64,000 bases of DNA from Streptomyces zhihengii. Lineage in GTDB: Bacteria; Actinomycetota; Actinomycetes; Streptomycetales; Streptomycetaceae. Shown one piece after another: positions 44,742 through 52,978 of this stretch (the first letter of the stretch is position 1; every line of letters begins with the position of its first letter). The notes beneath the pieces are model-generated. The model ran no database searches. It saw only the letters and a program-made list of their open reading frames with translations, and was not told where the DNA came from. The stretch spans positions 1 to 64,000 of the forward strand of contig NZ_JAFEJA010000002.1 of the NCBI RefSeq assembly GCF_016919245.1, given 5' to 3'. The position numbers and the translations under genes were made by a program.

Positions 44742-45472
44742 GCACCGCCCCGGCCCTCTACCCCTGCACGGTCACCCATGTGCGCAAGACGCCGTCGGAC
44801 TACGTACTGCGCCACCGCACCTACCTGTGGCTGATCGACCCCGACCGGCCGCCCCGGCTGCCCGCGCCGCTGCGCCCGTTCGCCCGCTTCGACGCCCGCG
44901 ACCACTTCGGCGGCCGGAGCGCCACCGTCCGCGCCGGGCTCGCCGCCTTCCTCGCGGCCCGGGGCGTCGCGCTCGGCGACGGCCCCGTCCTGATGCTCGC
45001 CCACGCCCGGGTGCTCGGCCATGTGTTCAACCCGCTGACCCTGTACTGGTGCCACCGCGAGGACGGCAGCCCGCTCTGCGTGGTCGCCGAGGTCCACAAC
45101 ACCTACGGCGAGCGGCACTGCTACCTGCTCCGTCCCGACGAGGAGGACCACCGGGCCACGACCGGGAAGGAGCTGTACGTCTCGCCGTTCTTCCCCGTCG
45201 ACGGCCGCTATCTGATGCGCCTGCCCGAGCCCGGTGACGCGCTGCGCCTGACGATCCATCTGGAACGCGAGGGCTCCCGGCCGTTCACCGCGACCGTCAC
45301 CGGCACCCGCCGGCCGGTCACCACCGCCGGGGTGCTGCGCTGCCTGCTGCGCCATCCGCTGTCCACCCTCGCCGTGTCGGCGGCCATCCGCTTCCACGGC
45401 ATCCGCCTGTACCTGCGCGGACTGCCCGTCCGCCCCCGCCCCCGTCATCAGCCCCAGGAGGGTGTCAAGTGA
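44738..45472 (+). CDS. DUF1365 family protein
   Basis: 244 aa, function unknown. Hallmark segments are HRTYLWLIDPD near residue 26, LGHVFNPLTLYWCH near 89 and YGERHCYLL near 118. DUF1365 genes accompany Cfa-type methyltransferases and flavin amine-oxidase-like genes across bacteria (Rv0448c in M. tuberculosis), so a step in acyl-chain modification is likely. The GTG at 44738 overlaps the upstream stop by 4 nt, and its own stop overlaps the next start in the same way. Confidence 0.85.
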   Translation: MSTAPALYPCTVTHVRKTPSDYVLRHRTYLWLIDPDRPPRLPAPLRPFARFDARDHFGGRSATVRAGLAAFLAARGVALGDGPVLMLAHARVLGHVFNPLTLYWCHREDGSPLCVVAEVHNTYGERHCYLLRPDEEDHRATTGKELYVSPFFPVDGRYLMRLPEPGDALRLTIHLEREGSRPFTATVTGTRRPVTTAGVLRCLLRHPLSTLAVSAAIRFHGIRLYLRGLPVRPRPRHQPQEGVK

Positions 45473-46734
45473 GCGTCCCCGTCCTTCCCGTCCCCCGGCC
45501 GGCCGGCCCCGTGGACGCGCGCCGGTGGCCGGACGTGGCCCGGCCACCGCACGTCTCCCGGGCGCGCGCCGCGGTGGCCGAACGGATCGTGCGCCGCGCG
45601 ATCCGCCCCCTCCCGCTGCGGGTGCGGCTCGCGGGCGAGCGGGAACCGGCCGGAGCGGGCGGGCCCCTGATGGAGGTGCGCGACCCGCGGGCCTTCTTCG
45701 CCCGCATAGCCGCCGGCGGCACCATCGGCTTCGGCGAGTCCTACATGGCGGGCGAGTGGGACGCCCCCGACCTGGTCGGCGTGCTGAGCGCCTTCGCCGA
45801 GCACGCCGCCACCCTGGTGCCGCGGCCCCTGCAACGGCTGCGCAAGGTCTGGGCCCCGGCGCAGCCCGCCGGGCACCGCAACACCGCCGACGCCACCCGG
45901 GCCAACATCAGCCACCACTACGACCTGTCCAACGACCTCTTCGCCCTCTTCCTGGACGACACGCTCACCTACTCCTCGGCCCTCTTCCGGGGCTTCCCCG
46001 CCGAGCAGCACCTCCTCGAAGCCGCCCAGCACCGCAAGATCGACCGGCTGCTCGACCTGGCGGAGACGGGCCCGGGCACCAGGCTGCTGGAGATCGGCAC
46101 CGGCTGGGGGGAGCTGGCGATCCGGGCCGCGGCCCGCGGCGCCGACGTCGTCACCGTCACGCTCTCCTCCGAGCAGCAGGAGCTGGCCGCCCGGCGGGTG
46201 CGCGACGCCGGACTGGACGACCGGGTGACGATCCTGCTGCGGGACTACCGCGCGATCACGGGCACCTACGACGCCGTCGTCAGCGTGGAGATGATCGAGG
46301 CCGTCGGCGCGGAGTTCTGGCCCGAGTACTTCACGGCCCTCGGCCGGCTGCTCGTCCCCGGCGGACACGCCGCCCTCCAGGCCATCACCATGCCGCACGA
46401 CCGGATGCTGGCCTCCCGCTCCACCCACACCTGGATCCAGAAGTACATCTTCCCCGGCGGCCTGCTGCCCTCGACCGAGGCGATCGAGGAGACCGCCGGC
46501 CGGTCGGGCGGCCTCGCCGTCACGGCGCGCGACACCTTCGGGCCGCACTACGCCGAGACGCTGCGGCTGTGGCGGGAGCGGTTCACCGCGCGCGCCGAGG
46601 AGGTCGGCGCCCTCGGCTTCGACGAGACCTTCCGCCGGATGTGGACCTTCTACCTGGCCTACTCGGAAGCCGGATTCCGCTCGGGCTACCTCGATGTGCA
46701 GCAGCTCCGGCTGACGAAGGGAACGACCGCGTGA
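45469..46734 (+). CDS. Cyclopropane-fatty-acyl-phospholipid synthase family methyltransferase (UfaA1-like)
   Basis: 421 aa SAM-dependent enzyme acting on double bonds of membrane phospholipid acyl chains. Signatures are ISHHYDLSNDLFALFL near residue 145, the SAM-binding LLEIGTGWGELAIRAA near 206, and VSVEMIEAVG near 268. The closest counterpart by locus is M. tuberculosis UfaA1 (Rv0447c), reported to make tuberculostearic acid. Whether the product here is a cyclopropane, a methyl branch or another modification cannot be read from sequence. The GTG start overlaps the DUF1365 stop by 4 nt. Confidence 0.88.
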   Translation: MSVPVLPVPRPAGPVDARRWPDVARPPHVSRARAAVAERIVRRAIRPLPLRVRLAGEREPAGAGGPLMEVRDPRAFFARIAAGGTIGFGESYMAGEWDAPDLVGVLSAFAEHAATLVPRPLQRLRKVWAPAQPAGHRNTADATRANISHHYDLSNDLFALFLDDTLTYSSALFRGFPAEQHLLEAAQHRKIDRLLDLAETGPGTRLLEIGTGWGELAIRAAARGADVVTVTLSSEQQELAARRVRDAGLDDRVTILLRDYRAITGTYDAVVSVEMIEAVGAEFWPEYFTALGRLLVPGGHAALQAITMPHDRMLASRSTHTWIQKYIFPGGLLPSTEAIEETAGRSGGLAVTARDTFGPHYAETLRLWRERFTARAEEVGALGFDETFRRMWTFYLAYSEAGFRSGYLDVQQLRLTKGTTA

Positions 46735-48074
46735 ACCACCCGACCGCACCGGACACCGGCACCCGCGCGCCCGACGCCGGCACCCGCCCCGCCGGCCGGG
46801 GCACCGCGGCGCGACGGCTGCTGCCGCTGGTCGAGGAGGTGCTCGGCGGCGCCCTCCCGCTCCGGCTGCGCGCCTGGGACGGCTCCACCGCCGGCCCCGC
46901 CCACGGCCCGGTCGTCGTGATCCGCTCCCGCAGGGCGCTGCGCCGGCTGCTCTGGCAGCCGGGCGAACTCGGCCTGGCGCAGGCGTACATCACGGGCGAG
47001 ATCGATGTCGAGGGCGATCTCGGGGAGGCGCTGCGCACCATGTGGACGGCCGTGCGCACCCGGGCGCTCGCCCCGCCCCGGCTCACCCTCGCCGACCGGG
47101 CCAGGGCGGCCGGCACGGCGCTGCGCCTCGGCGCGCTCGGCCCCCGGCCGCCCGCGCCCGCCGCCGAGGCCCGGCTCACCGGGGACCTCCACAGCAAGGC
47201 CCGCGACCGGGCCGCCATCAGCCACCACTACGACCTGTCGAACGACTTCTACGCGGCCCTGCTCGACCCGTCCATGGCCTACTCCTGCGCCTACTGGACC
47301 CGTGACGACCCGGAGTACGGGCTCGCCGACGCCCAGCGGGACAAGCTGGAGCTGATCTGCCGCAAGCTCGGCCTGCGCGAGGGCGCCCGGCTGCTGGACA
47401 TCGGCTGCGGCTGGGGCTCCCTCACCCTCCACGCGGCCGAGCACCACGGGGCGCGCGTCACCGCGGTCACCCTGGCGGCCGCCCAGGCCCGGTACGTCCG
47501 GGAACAGGTGCGCGAGCGGGGGCTGTCGGACCGGGTCGAGGTCCTGCTCCGCGACTACCGCGACATCGACGGCGGCGGCTACGACGCGGTGTCCACCGTC
47601 GAGATGGGCGAACACGTCGGCGACGCCGAGTACCCGGCGTTCGCCGGTGTCCTGCACCGGATGGTCCGGCCCGGCGGCCGGGTGCTCGTGCAGCAGATGT
47701 CCCGGGGCGCCGACGCGCCCGGCGGCGGCGCGTTCATCGAGTCGTACATCGCGCCCGACATGCACATGCGCCCGCTCGGCGACACCGTCTCCCTGCTGGA
47801 GGGCGCCGGTCTGGAGGTGCGGTCGGCCGAGTCGCTGCGCGAGCACTACACCCGCACGGTGGCCGCCTGGCACCGCACCCTGGAGGAGCGCTGGGACGAC
47901 TTCACCGCCCTCGCGGGCCACCAGACGGCCCGGGTGTGGCGGCTCTATCTGGTCGGCGGGGCCCTGGCGTTCGAGGAACGGCGGATGGGGGTCGACCAGA
48001 TCCTGGCCGTCCGGCCCGGCGACGACGGCGCCTCCGGGATGCCCGCGACACCGAAGGGATGGTACGGCGGATGA
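46731..48074 (+). CDS. Second Cfa-family methyltransferase
   Basis: 447 aa paralogue of the preceding gene, with ISHHYDLSNDFYAALL near residue 162 and LLDIGCGWGSLTLHAA near 222, and a Pro/Thr-rich lead of about 30 residues. The corresponding motif to MIEAVG is MGEHVG, closer to classical Cfa. The two copies are only moderately similar outside motifs, so they probably act on different positions or in sequence. This second copy is an addition compared with the mycobacterial SigK locus. The GTG start overlaps the upstream stop by 4 nt. Confidence 0.87.
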   Translation: MNHPTAPDTGTRAPDAGTRPAGRGTAARRLLPLVEEVLGGALPLRLRAWDGSTAGPAHGPVVVIRSRRALRRLLWQPGELGLAQAYITGEIDVEGDLGEALRTMWTAVRTRALAPPRLTLADRARAAGTALRLGALGPRPPAPAAEARLTGDLHSKARDRAAISHHYDLSNDFYAALLDPSMAYSCAYWTRDDPEYGLADAQRDKLELICRKLGLREGARLLDIGCGWGSLTLHAAEHHGARVTAVTLAAAQARYVREQVRERGLSDRVEVLLRDYRDIDGGGYDAVSTVEMGEHVGDAEYPAFAGVLHRMVRPGGRVLVQQMSRGADAPGGGAFIESYIAPDMHMRPLGDTVSLLEGAGLEVRSAESLREHYTRTVAAWHRTLEERWDDFTALAGHQTARVWRLYLVGGALAFEERRMGVDQILAVRPGDDGASGMPATPKGWYGG

Positions 48075-48886
48075 ACGGCTTCCCATGGGCGGACTTCGCG
48101 CAGGGGCTGGCCCTCGCCGCGGGTGCCGCGCTCGCGGTCATGCTGGTGACCTTCGCCGTCGCGCTGCGGCTGGGCGTCCACCGGATCGTGGACGTGGCCT
48201 GGGGCGTCGGCTTCGCCGCCGTCGCCGTGGCCTCGTACGCCGCGTCCGCGGGCGAGGGCGACGGCACCCGGCGGCTGCTGGTCACGGTGCTGACCTGCGT
48301 CTGGGGGCTGCGGCTCGCCGTCCACATCGGGCGGCGCGGCCGGGGGCACGGCGAGGACCCGCGCTACGAGCGGATGCTCTCCCGCGCCCCCGGCAGCCGG
48401 GCGCTGTACGCGCTGCGCATGGTCTACCTCCTCCAGGGCGCCCTGGTGTGGCTGGTCTCGCTGCCGGTGCAGGCGGCCCAGTACGTGCCCGGCCCGGCGG
48501 GGCCGCTGGTCTGGGCCGGGTGCGCGGTGTGGCTGGCCGGCTTCCTCTTCGAGGCCGTCGGCGACCACCAGCTCGCCCGGTTCAAGGCGGACCCGGCGAA
48601 CAAGGGGCGCATCATGGACCGCGGGCTGTGGGCGTGGACCCGGCACCCCAACTACTTCGGCGACTTCCTGGTGTGGTGGGGGCTGTTCCTCTTCGTCTGC
48701 GACGAGCCGGCCGTCGCCGCGGTGTGCGCCGTCGGCCCGGTCGTCATGAGCTTCCTGCTGACCGCGGGAAGCGGCAAGCGCCTGCTCGAACGGCACATGG
48801 CCGAGCGCCCCGGCTTCGCCGAGTACGCGGCCCGCACCAGCGGCTTCTTCCCCCGCCCGCCGCGCGCCCGCGGCACGGGCGCCTGA
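48071..48886 (+). CDS. DUF1295 (steroid 5-alpha-reductase-like) membrane protein
   Basis: 271 aa with about six or seven membrane helices and the family signature GLWAWTRHPNYFGDFLVWWG near residues 180-199, which in steroid reductases and isoprenylcysteine methyltransferases forms the cofactor site. Counterpart of Rv0446c next to sigK in M. tuberculosis. A reductase acting on the methylated or methylene acyl product is an attractive but unproven role. The ATG overlaps the upstream stop (ATGA). Last gene of the operon. Confidence 0.87.
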   Translation: MNGFPWADFAQGLALAAGAALAVMLVTFAVALRLGVHRIVDVAWGVGFAAVAVASYAASAGEGDGTRRLLVTVLTCVWGLRLAVHIGRRGRGHGEDPRYERMLSRAPGSRALYALRMVYLLQGALVWLVSLPVQAAQYVPGPAGPLVWAGCAVWLAGFLFEAVGDHQLARFKADPANKGRIMDRGLWAWTRHPNYFGDFLVWWGLFLFVCDEPAVAAVCAVGPVVMSFLLTAGSGKRLLERHMAERPGFAEYAARTSGFFPRPPRARGTGA

Positions 48887-48943
48887 TCCGGCCCCGCGGC
48901 GCGGGCGGCGCCGGAGCCGTTCGGTCCGGACGAAGGGCCCGGT

Positions 48944-48975
48944 GCCGGGCGCCCCGCCGTCGCGGGGCGCCCGGC
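48944..48975. terminator. Bidirectional hairpin between the lipid operon and the anti-sigma gene
   Basis: A perfect 14-bp stem (48944-48957 with 48962-48975) and a 4-nt loop, placed between converging units. Confidence 0.8.
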
Positions 48976-48986
48976 GCGGGCCGGGA

Positions 48987-49736
48987 TCAGGCCGGGAACT
49001 CCATGACCGCCAGCGGTGCCGAGGTCGGCTGGGGCGATCCCCCCGCCGGTTCGAGGGTGATGCCCATCCCGGACGCGCCGTCCACCGGACCGTCCATCAG
49101 CACCGTGCCCGAGTCCTGGGACGCGTCCATCAGACCGGCGGGGCGCATCGCGTCGCCGTCGGAGAACCAGAGCTGGTACACCTTCCCGGCGGGCGGCCGG
49201 GGCATCCGGGACGCGACGAACACGGCCCGGTCGCGGGTGCGCGAGACGATCACCGTCGCCCCGGCGCCGTCCGGCAGCTTCCCCGCCGAGACCTTGGCGT
49301 CGGGGGCGGAGAGCACGGCGGAGATGTCGTCCGCCGCGCGTTCGGCGGCCCGCGCGGCGGCCCGGGCGTCCTCGGCCTCCTGGTGCTGCCAGACCGCGAC
49401 CCCGCCGAGGGCGGCGGCCGCCGCCACGCAGGCGGCCAGCGCGAACCGGGAGGCGGCGAGACGCCGGCCGCCCGCCGCGCGCTGTGCCCGGCGGGCGACG
49501 AGCGGCGGCTCCTGGCGCTCGGTGGAGATCCGGGCCATGACCTCGCGCTTCATCGCGGCGGGCGCGGTGACGGAGACCGCCGACCCCAGCCGCGCCGTGG
49601 TGGCGGCGAGTTCGCGCACCTCCTGGGCACACGAGGCGCAGGAGTGCAGATGGCGCTCGAACCGGTCGCGCTCCTCCGGGGAGAGCGCGTGCAGCACGTA
49701 GGCGCCGGTCAGCAGGTGCAGCTCGTCGGTGCTCAC
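48987..49736 (-). CDS. rskA: RskA-family anti-sigma factor
   Basis: 249 aa. The N-terminal zinc-binding anti-sigma domain has the H-x3-C-x2-C motif (HLHSCASC, residues ~29-36). One membrane helix follows near residues 95-115, and then an extracytoplasmic RskA C-terminal domain with GKVYQLWFSDG and ITLEPAGGSP. By homology it holds the sigma factor at the membrane and releases it after regulated proteolysis. The GTG start overlaps the sigma gene stop by 4 nt. Symbol assigned by family and locus. Confidence 0.9.
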   Translation of the reverse strand: MSTDELHLLTGAYVLHALSPEERDRFERHLHSCASCAQEVRELAATTARLGSAVSVTAPAAMKREVMARISTERQEPPLVARRAQRAAGGRRLAASRFALAACVAAAAALGGVAVWQHQEAEDARAAARAAERAADDISAVLSAPDAKVSAGKLPDGAGATVIVSRTRDRAVFVASRMPRPPAGKVYQLWFSDGDAMRPAGLMDASQDSGTVLMDGPVDGASGMGITLEPAGGSPQPTSAPLAVMEFPA

Positions 49737-50317
49737 GCGCTCACCCCCAGGCAGTCGCGCAGCCGGATGAGGCCGTCGCGCAGTCGTGTCTTGACCGTGC
49801 CGAGCGGTACGGCGAGCAGTTCGGCCACCTCGCGGTAGGCCAGCCCGCGGTAGTAGGCGAGGGTCACCGACTGCCGCTGGAGCTCGGTCAGCCCCCGCAG
49901 GCAGCGCCGCACCTGCTCGTGTTCGAGACGTGCCTCGACCTGCTCGGTGACCTCGTCGTAGGCCGGGGTCCGTTCGAGCAGCGCCGCGCGGCGCTCACGG
50001 TCGGTCGCCGCCTGGGCGGACCGCACCCGGTCGACGGCGCGGCGGTGGGCCAGGGTCATGATCCACGTCATCGCCGAGCCGCGGGCCGGCTGGTAGCGGG
50101 CGGCGGACCGCCAGACCTCGATCAGCACCTCCTGCGTCACCTCCTCCGACTGGGCCGGATCACGCAGCACGGTGCGCACGAGGCCGAGCACGGCCCCGCT
50201 CACCGAGTCGTACACCGCGGAGAAGGCGTCCTGGTCGCCTCTGGCCACCAGGACGAGCAACTGCTCCAGATCGGGCCCCGCGGCCGCGGGTCCGCCGATG
50301 CGGACGGCTTCTTTCAC
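49733..50317 (-). CDS. sigK: ECF RNA polymerase sigma factor, SigK type
   Basis: 194 aa. Region 2 (DPAQSEEVTQEVLIEVW, then TWIMTLAHRRAVDRVRS) and region 4 (LTELQRQSVTLAYYRGLAYRE followed by a helix-turn-helix with GTVKTRL) are complete, with no extra domain. I start at GTG 50317, eight bases after GGAGGA, rather than the GTG at 50341. It is co-translated with the anti-sigma gene. The promoter upstream (CCATCC, 16 nt, CGAATA) is nearly the same as that of the lipid operon, so autoregulation is likely. M. tuberculosis SigK sits in the same gene set. Confidence 0.9.
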   Translation of the reverse strand: MKEAVRIGGPAAAGPDLEQLLVLVARGDQDAFSAVYDSVSGAVLGLVRTVLRDPAQSEEVTQEVLIEVWRSAARYQPARGSAMTWIMTLAHRRAVDRVRSAQAATDRERRAALLERTPAYDEVTEQVEARLEHEQVRRCLRGLTELQRQSVTLAYYRGLAYREVAELLAVPLGTVKTRLRDGLIRLRDCLGVSA

Positions 50318-50363
50318 TCGGTGTTCCTCCACGGTGCGCACGCTCCGGACGATTCTCGACCGT

Positions 50364-50391
50364 TATTCGGAGCCGGACGGCGCGCGGATGG
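50364..50391 (-). promoter_or_regulatory. Candidate autoregulatory ECF promoter of sigK
   Basis: On the minus strand CCATCC (50391-50386), a 16-nt spacer, and CGAATA (50369-50364). These hexamers equal the M. tuberculosis SigK consensus as I recall it. The predicted start is near 50357, about 40 nt before the GTG. Confidence 0.7.
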
Positions 50392-50465
50392 GTCGGTGCG
50401 CCGCATCGTGTCACGGACGCGCCCCCGGCCCGTCGGCGGAGGTCACCCGGGCCTCGCGGCGGAGG

Positions 50466-50933
50466 TCACGCACGCGCCCCCGGCCCGTCGCCCGTGGGCA
50501 CCGGAGCGCGCCCGTCCCGCCGGGTGTACACGGCCCGCAGCGCGAGGAAGAGCAGCAGGCCGAACGGCGACAGCAGGATCGTGAACACCAGCAGCGGGCC
50601 CGTGACCAGCGGGTGGACCCCCAGTCGGACCGCTTCGCGGTAGATCCACTGGCCGATCAGCAGGTCCCAGGCGATGACCTGCGCCCAGACCGCCCCCGCG
50701 CCCCCGGGGAGCGCGGTCAGATCGCGGAAGGCGTCGATGTCGGGGTTGCTCACCGCCGTCCAGAGCTCGGGGAGGACGGGCAGCGCCAGGGCGGTGTACA
50801 CGAGGAGCACCGGGACGACGGTCAGCGGGGAGGCCGCCACCCGTGCGGTGACCGGGTGGCGCGGGGCCAGGATCATCAGCAGCCACACCGGGGCGGCCAG
50901 CCAGAAGGAGAACGCGAAGAGGAAGCCGGTCAT
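50466..50933 (-). CDS. ABA4-like membrane protein
   Basis: 155 aa with four predicted membrane helices, matching the ABA4-like family (plant ABA4 is needed for neoxanthin synthesis; bacterial members are uncharacterised). Segments such as VWAQVIAWDLLIGQWIYREA, with the conserved charged residues, and LLSPFGLLLFLALR are visible. The ATG overlaps the upstream stop by 4 nt (ATGA). No carotenoid gene is nearby, so a carotenoid role is not supported by context. Confidence 0.8.
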   Translation of the reverse strand: MTGFLFAFSFWLAAPVWLLMILAPRHPVTARVAASPLTVVPVLLVYTALALPVLPELWTAVSNPDIDAFRDLTALPGGAGAVWAQVIAWDLLIGQWIYREAVRLGVHPLVTGPLLVFTILLSPFGLLLFLALRAVYTRRDGRAPVPTGDGPGARA

Positions 50934-51889
50934 GCCGTCACCTCCGTGCGCCGGGCGTCCTCGGCGGACGGCGGGGCGGGCGGGCCGGCCGGCGCGGTGC
51001 GCAGCACCGCCACGACGGCCGCGGCGGTGCCCAGCGCGAGCACGGCGGCGGCCGTGAGCGTGGGCGCGTCCGGGCTCAGCAGTGCCTGGCCGCGCAGGGC
51101 CTGCCAGGTGACCAGGACGAACGCGCCGGCGTAGGCCGCCGAGGCGATCAGCACGAGCCGCAGCCGGACCTGCTCGTCCGCGAGCCGGGCGAAGCGCGAC
51201 GCGAGGGCGGCGAGGACGAGCAGCACCAGCGGAAGCGCCTGGAGGGCGTGCATGCCGAAGAAGTGCGGGACGCGGAGGTCGCCGCCGGTCGTCGCCCAGC
51301 CGGTGAGCGCCATGGAGGGGCCGCCGTCCGGGACGCCGACCGCGTGCGCGCCGACGACGTCGGTGACTCCCGCCGCCAGTTGTTCCTCGGTGGGACGGGC
51401 CATCAGGAAGCCGATCGCCGCGCCCGCCAGCGCCACGACGGAGCCGCAGCGGACCGCCCACGCGGAGGCGCGGTCCGCGAGACGGGCGCGGAACAGCAGC
51501 ACGGCGACGGCCAGGGCGCCCGCCCACAGGACCACCACGGACACGCCCATGGTGGTGTACAGGGCCGCGTCGAACGGCGTCTCGTTGTTGAAGTGGCTGC
51601 GCCGGCCGCGCAGGGCCTGCCCGGTGATCAGCACCATCTCCACGACGCTCGCCGCCACGACGGCGTTCCCCGCCCAGCGGCCGGTCCGCCGGAAGCGGGG
51701 GAGCAGCGACAGCATCCAGGCGAGCGAGAGGGAGTAGGCGACGAACGAGACGGAGAACTTGAACGGCTTGAACCAGACCGGCGAGCCGCCGACGGTGCGG
51801 TCGTCGACCACCAGGCCGACGGCGGTGAGGGCCGCGAGTAAGGCCATCGAAGCGGCGAAGGCCACGAGCGGCCGGTGCCAAGAGGACAT
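50930..51889 (-). CDS. Polytopic membrane protein of unknown function
   Basis: 319 aa with about eight to nine membrane helices and no recognised family motif. The N-terminal part contains VWFKPFKFSVSF and a conserved-looking loop with ALRGRRSHFNNETPFD. A histidine pair in PHFFGMHALQALPL could bind a metal or cofactor. It is translationally coupled to the ABA4-like gene and divergent from the MerR regulator, suggesting joint control. The ATG start is at 51889. Confidence 0.75.
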   Translation of the reverse strand: MSSWHRPLVAFAASMALLAALTAVGLVVDDRTVGGSPVWFKPFKFSVSFVAYSLSLAWMLSLLPRFRRTGRWAGNAVVAASVVEMVLITGQALRGRRSHFNNETPFDAALYTTMGVSVVVLWAGALAVAVLLFRARLADRASAWAVRCGSVVALAGAAIGFLMARPTEEQLAAGVTDVVGAHAVGVPDGGPSMALTGWATTGGDLRVPHFFGMHALQALPLVLLVLAALASRFARLADEQVRLRLVLIASAAYAGAFVLVTWQALRGQALLSPDAPTLTAAAVLALGTAAAVVAVLRTAPAGPPAPPSAEDARRTEVTA

Positions 51890-51911
51890 GAGGAACCCCC
51901 GGTTCGTTATG

Positions 51912-51949
51912 GATAGTGGCGCTTACCGCTATCCGATAGCGAGACTATC
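51912..51949. promoter_or_regulatory. Four-box operator region (GATAG/CTATC) between the MerR gene and the membrane pair
   Basis: GATAG (51912-51916), CTATC (51929-51933), GATAG (51935-51939) and CTATC (51945-51949) form alternating dyads. Boxes 2 and 3 touch around a single C; boxes 1-2 and 3-4 flank 12- and 5-nt spacers. TATGAT at 51950-51955 is a possible -10 for the MerR gene. The pattern fits binding of one or two MerR dimers. Confidence 0.6.
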
Positions 51950-51993
51950 TATGATGGGGAGCGTGATCGCAAGCGTGAAAGGGTGAACGCACA

Positions 51994-52632
51994 GTGCGCA
52001 TCGGTGAGTTGAGCCGCCGGACCGGAGTGCCGGTCCCGACGGTCAAGTACTACGTCCGGGAGGGCCTGCTGCCCGCCGGCGAGCTCACGAGCCCCAACCA
52101 GGCCCACTACGGGGAGCGCCATGAACGGCGGCTGCGCCTGATCAGGGCCCTGCTCGACGTGGGGGGCCTGTCGGTGGCCGCCGTCCGGGACGTGGTCGCC
52201 GCCGTCGACGAACCGGACCGGTCGGTGCACAAGGTGCTGGGGGAGGCGACGAATCCGATCGTCCCCCGCTTTCCGCAGGGCCCCGACGACGAGGCGCTCG
52301 CGGCGGCCCGGGACCGGGTCGGCGAACTCGTGGCCGCCCGCGGATGGCGGCTCGACGGCGACCATCCGGCGGTGACGGCCCTGGCGGAGACCCTCGCGGC
52401 ACTGGAGCGCGCCGGACACGGGGCGTTCGCGGAGGTCCTCGACGACTACGCGGACGCCGCCGACGGCGTGGCCGAGGCCGACTTCGACCATGTGCGCAAG
52501 CGGGTCGCACTGGACGACCTGGTGGAGAGCGTCGTGGTGGGCACGGTGATGGGCGACGCGATCTTCGCGTCCCTGCGGCGGATGGCCCAGGTCCACCGCT
52601 CCTCGCGCCTCTACGGCGACGCGGCTGACTGA
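51994..52632 (+). CDS. MerR-family transcriptional regulator
   Basis: 212 aa. The MerR winged helix (MRIGELSRRTGVPVPTVKYY, residues 1-20, continuing to ~70) is followed by a coiled dimerisation helix and an unusually long C-terminal helical domain (~95-212) without the cysteines of metal-sensing MerR proteins, so an organic ligand is more likely. The GTG at 51994 follows AAAGGGTG at an extended distance. It is divergent from the membrane pair across the GATAG/CTATC boxes. Confidence 0.88.
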   Translation: MRIGELSRRTGVPVPTVKYYVREGLLPAGELTSPNQAHYGERHERRLRLIRALLDVGGLSVAAVRDVVAAVDEPDRSVHKVLGEATNPIVPRFPQGPDDEALAAARDRVGELVAARGWRLDGDHPAVTALAETLAALERAGHGAFAEVLDDYADAADGVAEADFDHVRKRVALDDLVESVVVGTVMGDAIFASLRRMAQVHRSSRLYGDAAD

Positions 52633-52645
52633 GCCCGCGGGGGAG

Positions 52646-52942
52646 ATGCCCCTCGGCGGTGAGCGGGGCTGTCTGCGGGTGGTGCTCGGCGTGCCGCTGG
52701 TGCTGCTCCACGCGGTCGCCGCGTTCTGCTGCTGGACGGCGCTGACGATCCGGCCGGGCCACCCCGGCGACGAAGGGGCCCTCGCCGGGATCGAACTGGC
52801 CTGCCTGCTGGTGTTCGTGACGGAGGCTCCGGCGCTGCTGATCACGCTCACGCCGACCGGGCGCCGCGTCCTCGGACGGTGGTGGACCGCGTTCGCGCTG
52901 CTGCTGGTCGCGACCGCGGCGATCCGGCTCGCCGTGATGTGA
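52646..52942 (+). CDS. Small membrane protein
   Basis: 98 aa with about three membrane helices; function unknown. It starts 14 nt after the MerR stop (GGGGGAG precedes the ATG), so it is probably co-transcribed. It ends directly before a perfect palindromic terminator. Confidence 0.6.
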   Translation: MPLGGERGCLRVVLGVPLVLLHAVAAFCCWTALTIRPGHPGDEGALAGIELACLLVFVTEAPALLITLTPTGRRVLGRWWTAFALLLVATAAIRLAVM

Positions 52943-52978
52943 GGCGGGGCCCGCCCCCCGGGGGGCGGGCCCCGCCTC
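52941..52978. terminator. 38-nt perfect palindrome, terminator
   Basis: Two 19-nt perfectly complementary arms (52941-52959 and 52960-52978) with no spacer, beginning within the stop codon of the small membrane protein. The right arm ends in GCCTC, which is also the start of the repeat unit that follows. Confidence 0.75.

Noticed and set aside
50694-50930. Carotenoid (neoxanthin) pathway suggested by the ABA4-like gene
   Set aside because: No crt genes lie in the window, and bacterial ABA4-like proteins are uncharacterised.
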